DNA of 64,000 nt. It comes from Pseudomonas sp. H9 (GTDB lineage: Bacteria; Pseudomonadota; Gammaproteobacteria; Pseudomonadales; Pseudomonadaceae). The notes under the pieces are model-generated. The model was not told the DNA's origin. It saw only the letters and a list, made by a program, of their open reading frames with translations, and did not search any database. This document shows positions 52,336 to 60,764 of this stretch, piece by piece (within the stretch, counting starts at the first letter, position 1; the number at the start of each line of letters is the position of its first letter). The translations under genes and the position numbers were made by a program. Where the stretch lies: positions 186,001-250,000 of the forward strand of contig NZ_SMOK01000017.1 of the NCBI RefSeq assembly GCF_004353925.1, given 5' to 3'.

Positions 52336-53343
52336 TCAATCCGTTTTGCTGCCCAGAATGACCACGCCGTCGGCACGCTCACGGCCGAGCCAGCTGGTCC
52401 ATCCAAGGCGGCAGGCGTTCTGCTCGCCGATGCGCAGTTCGTGAATTTCCTCCTGGCGCAAGACCAGGCGAATGTCGTAATCCAGCGGATCACGCAGGGT
52501 GAAACGCACCAGCGCACACAGTGGCTGGTAACCCACACCGATCGGCAGAAACTCGTGAAAGCGCTGCCAGTCCAGTTGGCGGACATGGATGCGAAACTTG
52601 CCGCAGCGGTCGCGCACCCGCTCGCCGAGCACCAGGTCCTCGCCGAGCATGCTGTTGGCGAGGGCCAACCGATTGCGTTGCTCCTCAAGGATCACCACCC
52701 GGCGCTCGATGCATTGCTCGATCAGCAGGTCGGCATGCTTGAAGTAGTAACGCAGCACAGCCTCAATCAGCGCCGCCGAATGGGCCCGCAGGCTGAGCAG
52801 GCCGAGGTACGGCAACAGTCGCTTCCAGTTCAGCTCCCTGGCTTTGCGGATATCCTTGCCACCGAGACCGATCAGGGCGAACAGCTGCGCCGAAAACGGG
52901 TCGAACGCGCCGCGCCTGAAACTGGCGTGGTAGCGATACTTGCTCCAGATCGGCAGCATCAAACGCTGCAGGCGATGATGAAACAGGTCGAGAAAACCAC
53001 GGATCGGGTTGCCGCCTTCACTGTCACCCAGGGCCTGCTCACCGTAAAACGCCGGCAGCGGCGAGCTGGCCCCGAACAACCCGATCAGGTTGAAACGCAG
53101 CCGCGCGCGCATCTGCCCCTGCTCTTCGAAAAACTCCACGCGATCGATATCGCTGCCAGGGAACCCCAGGCTTGGATTGGCCTGAAATTCCAATTGCTCA
53201 TAGAGGTCTTCTTCGCTCAGGTCAGGATGAGCTTCGCGCAGCCGCTCCAGCACCACCAGCACCGCCTGAAACAGCGAGTACTCGCGGATGACTTGGGCCA
53301 AGCCGCTCAAAGCAGGGGCTGAAGCCCCATACGTGGTGTCCAT
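52336..53343 (-). CDS. tssG: T6SS baseplate protein TssG
   Basis: A 335-residue baseplate wedge subunit. The family pattern is seen in FFEEQGQMRARLRFNLIGLF, PLPAFYGEQ and GFLDLFHHRLQRLML. GGGAGAGG precedes ATG 53343. The first 37 bases overlap the 3' end of tssF, the usual coupling of this pair. Confidence 0.92.
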   Translation of the reverse strand: MDTTYGASAPALSGLAQVIREYSLFQAVLVVLERLREAHPDLSEEDLYEQLEFQANPSLGFPGSDIDRVEFFEEQGQMRARLRFNLIGLFGASSPLPAFYGEQALGDSEGGNPIRGFLDLFHHRLQRLMLPIWSKYRYHASFRRGAFDPFSAQLFALIGLGGKDIRKARELNWKRLLPYLGLLSLRAHSAALIEAVLRYYFKHADLLIEQCIERRVVILEEQRNRLALANSMLGEDLVLGERVRDRCGKFRIHVRQLDWQRFHEFLPIGVGYQPLCALVRFTLRDPLDYDIRLVLRQEEIHELRIGEQNACRLGWTSWLGRERADGVVILGSKTD

Positions 53344-55094
53344 TGGTACACCTCTCCCTGTGTACTGTTTACCCGCAGCTCGTGATAGGAGTTGAGACTG
53401 GCGTAAAGAGCGAAAAACTCGTTGAGTACCGAAGCGAACACGAACATGTCGCCTTCGCCGATGTAGCTTTGCGGATCCATAGTCAGCTCAGTGCGCAACC
53501 CGCGCATCGGCAAGCCCCGATGCAGCCTGTCGACATGCGTATGCCGAATCGACTTGAGCCCACCCAGCAGGCGTTTGCTGACTTTTTCCAGGTGTTGGTC
53601 GTAGTAGCGCGGCAGGTCATACGTTTCGAGAATCACCTTCAGTGCCTCGACATTGGCCAGCGACAGGTAGTTGAGTGACATGTTGCTGATCAGCTTCCAG
53701 AGAAAGTCTCGATTCAACGGCGGCGCATAACTCGCGGTGACCGGTGTGATATTGCTGAACTTCAGGAACTCCGGAGTTTTCGCGCACGTCTGGTTGATCT
53801 GTCCTTGCTTGAGACGACGCGGTAGGTTTTGGTTGGTGCAGGTCAGCTCGACGGACAAGGTTTCGTGCGCTTCGGTGTCGCGCACGCCAAAGCTCAGGTA
53901 AGTATCCAGGCCGTCGTGCAACAACGAAGAACGCTGACGGATGCTGTAGTGCGGGTGCGTCTGCGGGACGTCGAAGCTCAGGTCGTGCTCGAAGGACTCG
54001 AACGGCACATATTCCTGGTAACCAGTACCGCTGGGGTTCCAGCCGGTCACCGCCTCTACCGAAAACACTCCGCAGTGCTCCAGTGCGTACGTCGCTGGCA
54101 GTAACAGGTACTCGTCCTGCTTGCCGTCGAGACGAATCGGCAGTGCATCGTGCTGGAACAGATTGACGATGGGTGTACAAAACAACCTGACATTTTCCAG
54201 CGTCGGCCGCAGGCGCTGGATACCGCTCTTGCGAATGTCGAAGCGTACTTCCAGGCCATGTATCTGCTTGAGCGTGTCCTCGGGCAGCGACTGGAGCAAG
54301 TCGAGGCCGGTCAGATCGACAAACAGGAATTTGTCCTGAAACGCGAAGTACTCCTGCAGATAGCGATAGCCGCGAAAGGTGTTCAGCGGATACGGGATCA
54401 GCGCCTCTTCTTCGGCGAAGCCAACAGGCTGAACGTGTTTGCCCGCCAAACTGAACGACAGCGCGCGGCCGTCGGCACCCAGGCACGGCCTGCCTTCTGC
54501 GTCCAGCGGCACCAGTTCGATGCCTTTGAGGTTGCGCAACAGGCTCAGGTAGAGCGTCTGGCTGATGTAACGCTCGCCTGCGAGGTGCAGGCGCAGGCGG
54601 CTCAGTTTCAGTTCGCCGACATGGCCGTCACAGCTCATCTGCAGGCGCAGGCTCAGCAGTGCGCCATCACCTTTCACTGAATAGTTCAGTGCCGTCAGGC
54701 TCAGTGGCAAGACATCGGTGGGGTAGCAGGTGCGAAAACAGCACTGCACATCATCAATGGGCTCGCTCTGCACCGGGGTATCACGCTCCACACAGTAGGC
54801 CGGCCCGGATTGCGGTAGTGGTTCGAACTGCAGAATGCTGAACGCTGGCAGCGGCCGCATATAGTTAGGACACAGCAGGTGCATCAACGAGTGGCTCAGT
54901 TCCGGTAACTCGTCATCGAGCTTCTGGCGCAGCCGCCCAGTGAGGAAAGCGAAACCTTCCAGCAGGCGCTCGACGTCCGGGTCTCTCCCGGCCTCACTGA
55001 GAAAGGGAGCCAATGCCGGACTACGCTCGGCGAAGCGGCGACCTAACTGGCGCAACGCGGTAAGCTCGCTTTGGTAGTAATGGTTGAACGACAC
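53307..55094 (-). CDS. tssF: T6SS baseplate protein TssF
   Basis: A 595-residue protein, the normal TssF size. Hallmarks are the N-terminal YYQSELTALRQLGRRFAERS, DPDVERLLEGFAFLTGRLR and the C-terminal GEGDMFVFASVLNEFFALYA. It forms the baseplate wedge with TssG and TssE. The start is GTG 55094 with AAGGAA six bases upstream. An 84-base gap separates it from tssE, and nothing was seen in it. Confidence 0.93.
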   Translation of the reverse strand: MSFNHYYQSELTALRQLGRRFAERSPALAPFLSEAGRDPDVERLLEGFAFLTGRLRQKLDDELPELSHSLMHLLCPNYMRPLPAFSILQFEPLPQSGPAYCVERDTPVQSEPIDDVQCCFRTCYPTDVLPLSLTALNYSVKGDGALLSLRLQMSCDGHVGELKLSRLRLHLAGERYISQTLYLSLLRNLKGIELVPLDAEGRPCLGADGRALSFSLAGKHVQPVGFAEEEALIPYPLNTFRGYRYLQEYFAFQDKFLFVDLTGLDLLQSLPEDTLKQIHGLEVRFDIRKSGIQRLRPTLENVRLFCTPIVNLFQHDALPIRLDGKQDEYLLLPATYALEHCGVFSVEAVTGWNPSGTGYQEYVPFESFEHDLSFDVPQTHPHYSIRQRSSLLHDGLDTYLSFGVRDTEAHETLSVELTCTNQNLPRRLKQGQINQTCAKTPEFLKFSNITPVTASYAPPLNRDFLWKLISNMSLNYLSLANVEALKVILETYDLPRYYDQHLEKVSKRLLGGLKSIRHTHVDRLHRGLPMRGLRTELTMDPQSYIGEGDMFVFASVLNEFFALYASLNSYHELRVNSTQGEVYQWTPRMGLQPLL

Positions 55095-55178
55095 TTCGGG
55101 TTCCTTGCTTTCTGTGCTCGTGAACGTCGTGAAGCCAGCAGCATTGGCATCGACGTGCTGTTGGCTGACGCCGTCGGT

Positions 55179-55586
55179 TTAACTGACTTCGGCCTTGCCG
55201 CTGCCATCCAGGCACGCGGTAAACCGAGCCTGGCGCTTCAAGCCATCGACCTCCAGCAGGCCTTCAATGGTGAAAGACAAGCGAAGCGGATCGTGCTCAC
55301 GTGGCAGGGAAACGACACGCACACCGCTCAGGCGCGGCTCATAGGCTTCGATGAAATTCTCGATGGCCAGACGCGCCTGGTTCAGGGCGTCGTGCAGGCT
55401 CAGGCGCATGTCGTTAAGGTCAGGCAGCCCGTAATCGGACAACGTTTGCACGCTGCCCGCACGGGTACTGAGCATCTTGCCCAGGTGGGCAGCCACCGAC
55501 GCCATGATGCAAACTTCGTGACTCCAGCCGGAACGCTTGTCAGCTTCGCCACCCAATCGTTCGAACAGGCTGCCGTAACCACTCAT
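55179..55586 (-). CDS. tssE: T6SS baseplate protein TssE (gp25-like)
   Basis: A 135-residue gp25/lysozyme-like baseplate subunit that starts sheath assembly. Family motifs are SLFERLGG at the N-terminus, LSTRAGSVQTLSDYGLPDLN, IENFIEAYEPRLSGVRV and a final beta region. AGGAG lies seven bases before ATG 55586. It is placed between tssC and tssF as usual. Confidence 0.92.
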   Translation of the reverse strand: MSGYGSLFERLGGEADKRSGWSHEVCIMASVAAHLGKMLSTRAGSVQTLSDYGLPDLNDMRLSLHDALNQARLAIENFIEAYEPRLSGVRVVSLPREHDPLRLSFTIEGLLEVDGLKRQARFTACLDGSGKAEVS

Positions 55587-55600
55587 GACCAGGCTCCTGA

Positions 55601-57076
55601 CTACTCTTTGTCCAGCTTGCCAACCAGCGACAAGGTGAAATCAGCGCCCATGTACTTGAAGTGCGGACGCACGTTCAAGCTGACGCGGTACCAGCCTGGC
55701 TCACCCTCTACATCGCTGACAGTGATCTCTGCGGCGCGCAGCGGACGACGGCCACGCACTTCAGCACTCGGATTCTCCTGATCAGCCACGTACTGACGGA
55801 TCCACTTGTTGAGCTCCAGTTCGAGGTCGGTACGTTCTTTCCACGAACCGAGCTGCTCGCGCTGCAACACTTTCAAATAGTGAGCCAGTCGGTTGACGAT
55901 CATCATGTACGGCAACTGTGTGCTGAGCTTGTAGTTCAACTCGGCAGTCTTGCCTTCATCACTGGTGCCGAAGAACTTTGGTTTCTGCACAGAGCTGGCG
56001 GAGAAGAACGCGGCGTTGTCACTGCCTTTGCGCATCGTCAGGGAAATGAAGCCTTCTTCGGCCAGTTCGTATTCACGGCGGTCACTGACCAGGACCTCGG
56101 TCGGAATCTTGGTTTCGATTTCGCCCATGCTTTCGAAGTGATGCAGCGGCAGGTCCTCGACGGCTCCACCGCTCTGAGGGCCAATGATGTTCGGGCACCA
56201 GCGGAACTTGGCGAAACTGTCGGTCAGCTTGGTACCGAACGCATACGCCGTGTTGCCCCACAGGTAATGCTCATGGCTGTTGGCAACAGTTTCCTTGTAG
56301 ACGAAGGATTTCACCGGGTTGGCTTCTGGGTCGTACGGGTTACGCAACAGAAACCGCGGCAGGGTCAGACCGATGTAGCGCGAGTCTTCCGACTGCCGGA
56401 AACTCTGCCATTTGGCAAATTGCGGGCCTTCAAAGTGATCTTTCAGGTCTTTGAGGTCTGGCAGGCCGGTAAAGCTTTCCAGGCCGAAGAACGCCGGACC
56501 GGCGGCGGCGATGAAGGGCGCGTGCGCCATGCAGGCGACACTGGACACGTACTGCATCAACTTCACATCAGGCGCGCTGGGGGACAGGTAGTAGTTGGCG
56601 ATGATCGCGCCCACCGGCTGGCCACCGAACTGACCATACTCAGCGGTGTAGACGTGCTTGTACAGGCCGGCCTGCATGACTTCCGGCGAGTCTTCGAAAT
56701 CATCCAGCAGGTCCTGCTTGGAAACGTTGAGGATTTCGATCTTGATGTTTTCGCGGAAATTGGTGCGCTCGACCAGCAATTGCAGGCCACGCCAAGCCGA
56801 CTCCAGTGACTGGAAGTCTTCGTGGTGAACGATTTCGTCCATCTGGCGGCTGAGCTTGGCATCGATCTCGGCGATCATGCGATCAACCATGGCCTTCTTG
56901 ACCGGTTCACCGTCATTTTGCGGTTTCAGCAACTCTTCGATGAAGGCTGATACGCCGCGCTTGGCGATACCATAGGCTTCGTCTTCCGGCGCCAGACGGG
57001 TTTCGGCAATGATGCTGTCGAGAAGGCTGGACGTGCCGTTCTCGTGACTGTTCTGTTGTGCTGCACTGGTGCTCAT
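55601..57076 (-). CDS. tssC: T6SS sheath large subunit TssC
   Basis: A 491-residue sheath protein. Signatures include LESAWRGLQLLVERTNFREN, EYGQFGGQPVGAIIANYY, SQTVSHEHYLWG-like context at KETVANSHEHYLWGN, and the C-terminal VRGRRPLRAAEITVSDVEG. With TssB it forms the contractile sheath. It starts 24 bases after tssB. Confidence 0.95.
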   Translation of the reverse strand: MSTSAAQQNSHENGTSSLLDSIIAETRLAPEDEAYGIAKRGVSAFIEELLKPQNDGEPVKKAMVDRMIAEIDAKLSRQMDEIVHHEDFQSLESAWRGLQLLVERTNFRENIKIEILNVSKQDLLDDFEDSPEVMQAGLYKHVYTAEYGQFGGQPVGAIIANYYLSPSAPDVKLMQYVSSVACMAHAPFIAAAGPAFFGLESFTGLPDLKDLKDHFEGPQFAKWQSFRQSEDSRYIGLTLPRFLLRNPYDPEANPVKSFVYKETVANSHEHYLWGNTAYAFGTKLTDSFAKFRWCPNIIGPQSGGAVEDLPLHHFESMGEIETKIPTEVLVSDRREYELAEEGFISLTMRKGSDNAAFFSASSVQKPKFFGTSDEGKTAELNYKLSTQLPYMMIVNRLAHYLKVLQREQLGSWKERTDLELELNKWIRQYVADQENPSAEVRGRRPLRAAEITVSDVEGEPGWYRVSLNVRPHFKYMGADFTLSLVGKLDKE

Positions 57077-57099
57077 AAGTATTGGCTTCCTTGACTGGC

Positions 57100-57603
57100 T
57101 CAGGCTTTAGGTTCGGTGGCGCTCAGGCCCAGCTCACCCAGCACACGGTCCCGCGATTCGTCGTCGGCAAGTACCGCTTCGATGGCTTTACGAAATGCAG
57201 GCGCGTTACCCAGCGGACCTTTAAGGGCCACCAGCGCGTCGCGCAGCTCCATCAGCTTTTTCAGCTCAGGCACTTGCTCGACCAGGCTGGCGGGATTGAA
57301 GTCTTTCATCGAGTTGAGCCGTAGCGTGACCGCCAGGTCTTCTGTGTCATTCTCTTCTTGAAGCCGGTTGGGCACGCTCAGCGTCAGGCTCAACTCTTGC
57401 TTGGCCAGCACTTCGTCGAAGGTCATTTTGTCGATACTGATTGGCTTGCGGTCCTCCACCTTGCGCTCGTCGAGGCGCTGGGTGTAGTCACCGACTGCCA
57501 GCAGTTTCAAAGGCAGTTCAATTTCTTCCTGAACCCCACCGGTGGCGGGTTTGAAGGTAACGTTGATGCGTTCCTTGGGGGCTACCGAGCCTTCTTTGGC
57601 CAT
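57100..57603 (-). CDS. tssB: T6SS sheath small subunit TssB
   Basis: A 167-residue sheath protein. The N-terminus MAKEGSVAPKERINVTFKPA, the central ELPLKLLAVGDYT and the FNPASLVEQVPELKKLMELR region are diagnostic. GGAGA precedes ATG 57603. It forms heterodimers with TssC, and its C-terminal helix is the ClpV recognition element in the family. Confidence 0.95.
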   Translation of the reverse strand: MAKEGSVAPKERINVTFKPATGGVQEEIELPLKLLAVGDYTQRLDERKVEDRKPISIDKMTFDEVLAKQELSLTLSVPNRLQEENDTEDLAVTLRLNSMKDFNPASLVEQVPELKKLMELRDALVALKGPLGNAPAFRKAIEAVLADDESRDRVLGELGLSATEPKA

Positions 57604-57636
57604 GGCAATTCTCCGTGCGGTTGTTGGCCCAAAGGC

Positions 57637-59193
57637 CTATTCGAGTACCACTTCAAGGTCGAGGTGGCACAGCCTGCGATAAATCTCTTCTTTGTGTTCT
57701 CGCACGACATGGTTCTGCGGCAGCAACTCACAGCAGCTATGCAGCAGGTGCAACACTTCCAGCGCCAGATCCGGCTCCCAGGCATGCAGGCCCGAGTGCT
57801 GCAATTGCGTGTCGAGGGTTTCAAGCTGGGTCTTGGCCAGCTCGTACTTCTTGGCCATGAAACACAGCCGTGCCAGGCTGAACTGCCAGAAAAACCGCGC
57901 CCGCCCACCGAGGGCACTTTGCAGGCCTTGCTTGAGGACCTGCACGGCAACCTTGAGGCCGTCTTTACGCAGAATCGGCAGCACTTGCTCAAGGGCAGCG
58001 TCCCAAGCCGGCTGGCTCGCGGACGGTTCAACCTTGCGTGGCGCGCTGTCGCTGTGCAGGTGGGGCATAACGTGGGCGCTGATCCAACTGCGGGTAGCCG
58101 GATCAGCGAACGGCACACCATCGTGGAAGTGCAGCTCCACCACCCCCGGCAAACGCTGAAGCAAGAGCGCGAAGTGAAACTCCACTTCGCGCATTGCCTG
58201 GTCGGCATTCAAGCCTTGCAGGCACTCCCAGGCCAGACGCTGCCCGTCAAACCAGAACGGCGCCCGAGCCAGGCTCGCTTCAACCTCGACCAGCAAATCG
58301 GCGAACTGCCCATTCGCGTAGCGCTCCTGGCAGGCCTTCAACTTGTCGGCCGGCAGCCCACGCAGCGCGGTGATCTGCTCACTGTTACGCTCGGGCGCGG
58401 CCGTGATAGGCAGCCACAGCATGGTGCGATTCAAGCGCAGCGCGCGCACATCAATAGCGTTCTGCTTGAGCCACCAGGCACACAGCGGACGAGCGTGCTC
58501 CTGCAACCCTCGCAGCGCCTTCTGGGCGTCCTTCTCATTCTCGATGGGTGCGCCGGGGGTCAACAGCTGGGTAGCGACCTGCTGGACTTGCGCCACGACT
58601 GCACCCACAACCCCGGGTTCCGGCTGGTTGTCTGCAGCGCGCTGAACCATATTGTTCAGGCGTCGGCACAGTGGCAGCAGCAGCGGCGCGTCATCCGCCA
58701 GATGTTCGGTGAACACGGCATCCAGGCCTTCCAGATGCCCGGCCATGCTCCTGAACAGGGGCAGTTGCTCCTTGATCGGAATGCTATCGCTCAATACTTG
58801 TTCAAGGCGTTGCAACAGCCAGCCGACAGCTGCTGCACGCGTGCGCCCTTTGACCGGATGAACCTCCTGCCAGTGGTGTTCGCACAGGTGGTGCAACACG
58901 CCAATGCCCGCCAGCAGCCCGGCAAAGGATTCCCGCTGATACAAGGCCCAGGTCAGCCAGACCGCCACCCGCAGATCCTTGGATTGGGTACGCAGCAAAG
59001 CTTCACTGACCTGCTGCACTTTCAGCCAGTCGATCTGACCGTGTTCATGCATGGACCGGGCTTTAGCCAACTCGCCTTCCAGCGCCTCGAACTCGCTCGA
59101 AAAGCGAACGTCCTCACCTGCAAAACTTTGCTTGCAGATGGCTGACTTCGCGAGCTCAAGGTAGTGAGCCGACAATTTGCTGGAGTAGGACAT
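57637..59193 (-). CDS. tssA: T6SS assembly chaperone TssA
   Basis: A 518-residue protein with the ImpA-type N-terminal domain (DVRFSSEFEALEGELAKARS, DWLKVQQVSEALLRTQSKDL and LWLTWAL-like VAVWLTWALYQRESFAG). The C-terminal VasJ-type domain continues to the end. It primes baseplate and tail polymerisation. It is the first gene of the minus-strand cluster, so the main promoter should lie in 59194-59523. ATG 59193 has no strong ribosome binding site. Confidence 0.92.
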   Translation of the reverse strand: MSYSSKLSAHYLELAKSAICKQSFAGEDVRFSSEFEALEGELAKARSMHEHGQIDWLKVQQVSEALLRTQSKDLRVAVWLTWALYQRESFAGLLAGIGVLHHLCEHHWQEVHPVKGRTRAAAVGWLLQRLEQVLSDSIPIKEQLPLFRSMAGHLEGLDAVFTEHLADDAPLLLPLCRRLNNMVQRAADNQPEPGVVGAVVAQVQQVATQLLTPGAPIENEKDAQKALRGLQEHARPLCAWWLKQNAIDVRALRLNRTMLWLPITAAPERNSEQITALRGLPADKLKACQERYANGQFADLLVEVEASLARAPFWFDGQRLAWECLQGLNADQAMREVEFHFALLLQRLPGVVELHFHDGVPFADPATRSWISAHVMPHLHSDSAPRKVEPSASQPAWDAALEQVLPILRKDGLKVAVQVLKQGLQSALGGRARFFWQFSLARLCFMAKKYELAKTQLETLDTQLQHSGLHAWEPDLALEVLHLLHSCCELLPQNHVVREHKEEIYRRLCHLDLEVVLE

Positions 59194-59523
59194 TTAGACT
59201 GATTTCATTAAAGTTGGCCGGCATAAAAACTTGTTCCTGGCTGCCCCTATACCCGCCCTCAAGACGAGTAATAAAAACGCACCAGAGAAACCGAGCCCAA
59301 AAGATACGCCGGATGAGAAATTACCCCCATCAGACGCTTCTTTCCTACTTGTGGGAATTTTCCCAAAACAACACCTATCGCAGCACCTACGGCAGCACGG
59401 TATTGAATTATTGGGGTGATGGCGCAAGACTTGGTAAAAGTCAGCCCGAAGAAGCGTTGGGATCAACCCAGGCGCGGGCAATGAATATTTAATAACCAAT
59501 CAAGCAGGCGCCTGAGTTCTCCA
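59194..59523. other. Divergent region between tssA and the first SUMF1 lipoprotein gene
   Basis: A 330-base gap that must carry the promoter of the T6SS operon (minus) and of the lipoprotein genes (plus). Short open frames on both strands are not convincing: they lack ribosome binding sites, have irregular composition and match no family I know. A frame around 59345-59490 reads NNTYRSTYGSTVLNYWGDGA, which looks protein-like and might be a remnant of a lost gene. A possible RpoN-like TGGC-N7-TTGG at about 59418-59433 departs from consensus at the key -12 GC. Confidence 0.35.
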
Positions 59524-60516
59524 ATGGCGATAAAAATGCCACGTCCTCTTTTCATGCTATTGCTGTTGGCGGGGTGCCAGGCAGCGTCCTATCCACTGCC
59601 AGAAAGCCAGAAACTCTCGACCGAGAAAGTCGCCCAGATTGCTGCGACCATTGAGCAGAAATACCCAAAGCTGTCCAGCGAAACGCGCAGGCAGCTGCTG
59701 AGCACTGTTGTGCAATCGCTGGACAATATGGTGTTTATCGAAGGTGGTGAATTCGAGATGGGGGACTTTGGCTGGCCGTATGATGATGATCCTGAAAATT
59801 TATGTGACTGGCCTTGTGGAGTAGAGCCGGAGCGCATGGGAAATATCAGCCCGTTCGGAGAAGATGACTTTGTTCACCCTGTAAAATTGAGCAGCTACCA
59901 TTTTTCAAAGTTTCAAACAAAGCTTGAAGACTTCGACCTCTATTTTGTTACTCAAGGCAAACCGTTATTTGATAAAGAGCTAAGAAAGCGTGAGGATTTA
60001 CAATTCCGCTATCAGCCCGATCTTCCTGCACCTGTTAAAGACTGGCAGGAGGCGAAAGATTACTGCGGCTGGCTCGGTCTGCTGAGTGGTTACCCCGTGG
60101 ACCTACCTACCGAAGCACAATGGGAGTTTGCTGCTCGAAACCGCGGTAAGTACGTAGCATTCCCTACGGATAACGGCAGTTTGAATTTTGGACGAAATTT
60201 CCCAGAGTCCAATAGACTGAAACCATTCCCAGTCGATACTTTTACTCCTAATCCGTTGGGAATTTACAACCTTTCAGGTAACGCAACAGATTGGGTCAAT
60301 GACTGGTACGACAAGGACTATTACCGAAACTCTCCTGTCGAAAATCCACAAGGACCAAACACTGGCACCCAACGCATTAGGCGAGGTGCAACCGTGGCAG
60401 AGGAGCCACGTTTCAACGCTAGTGCCGTTCGCCGTTGGGGTGATGACCCGATAAAAAAGGACTACTATTCTACTGTGAGTTTTCGCTGCGCTATACAGTC
60501 AGAAAAGCCACTTTAA
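59524..60516 (+). CDS. SUMF1-fold lipoprotein, copy 1 (candidate T6SS immunity protein)
   Basis: A 330-residue lipoprotein: signal sequence, lipobox LLAGC with the lipid cysteine at residue 18, then a formylglycine-generating-enzyme (SUMF1) fold. Fold markers are FIEGGEFEMGDFGW, DWQEAKDYCGWLG, LPTEAQWEFAARN, GNATDWVNDWYDKDYY and the ending SFRCAIQ. The two catalytic cysteines that follow the GGS turn in true enzymes are missing (RRGATVAEEPRFNAS), so it is probably a binding protein, not an enzyme. Anchored in the periplasm and next to a T6SS effector gene, it is a candidate immunity lipoprotein; this is inference. Its codon use is more AT-rich than that of the tss genes. Confidence 0.8.
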   Translation: MAIKMPRPLFMLLLLAGCQAASYPLPESQKLSTEKVAQIAATIEQKYPKLSSETRRQLLSTVVQSLDNMVFIEGGEFEMGDFGWPYDDDPENLCDWPCGVEPERMGNISPFGEDDFVHPVKLSSYHFSKFQTKLEDFDLYFVTQGKPLFDKELRKREDLQFRYQPDLPAPVKDWQEAKDYCGWLGLLSGYPVDLPTEAQWEFAARNRGKYVAFPTDNGSLNFGRNFPESNRLKPFPVDTFTPNPLGIYNLSGNATDWVNDWYDKDYYRNSPVENPQGPNTGTQRIRRGATVAEEPRFNASAVRRWGDDPIKKDYYSTVSFRCAIQSEKPL

Positions 60517-60525
60517 CTTTAAAAA

Positions 60526-60549
60526 TAAAGTCGCTCACAAGCGCCTTTA
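60526..60549 (+). terminator. Hairpin after SUMF1 copy 1
   Basis: TAAAGTCGC (60526-60534) pairs with GCGCCTTTA (60541-60549) with one mismatch and a 6-base loop TCACAA. It closely resembles the hairpin after copy 2 at 61762-61787 and belongs to the same repeated cassette. Confidence 0.5.
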
Positions 60550-60567
60550 GCTTCAAGTGCACTACTT

Positions 60568-60664
60568 TTAGGCAGAACCATAAAAACGCCCGCTACTGCG
60601 AGCGCCCTGCTGCACTTTCTTCTTACACCAAGTATCGCCTTGCCCACACCCGGAATAATAAGTA
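60568..60664 (-). pseudogene. Relic of a second effector 3' end
   Basis: On the minus strand, 60630-60568 encodes WCKKKVQQGARSSGRFYGSA and a stop. The intact effector ends WRKKKVLLAARNSGRFDGLV and a stop, so 12 of 20 positions agree by eye. Directly upstream the similarity (FRVW against LRVVW) continues only in another frame, after a net 2-base shift. No longer open frame is left. It lies after SUMF1 copy 1 exactly as the effector end lies after copy 2. Confidence 0.7.
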
Positions 60665-60764
60665 ATATTTTTCTGATATTTCGGATCACGACATTTTCTG
60701 AAAATCACCATTAGATAAACGTGATAACCTTCAGACTTCGCTCAGTAAGCGCTGGATTACCCAC

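Noticed and set aside
57358..59145. A 595-codon plus-strand frame opposite tssA/tssB
   Set aside because: It spans two genuine tss genes and the gap between them, with no start signal or domain.
59418..59433. RpoN (-24/-12) promoter upstream of the SUMF1 genes
   Set aside because: TGGCGCAAGACTTGGT fits the -24 part, but the essential -12 GC is GG. It is too weak to list as a promoter.
59194..59499. A 101-codon minus-strand frame between tssA and the SUMF1 genes
   Set aside because: It lacks a ribosome binding site and regular coding bias, and covers the expected T6SS promoter region.
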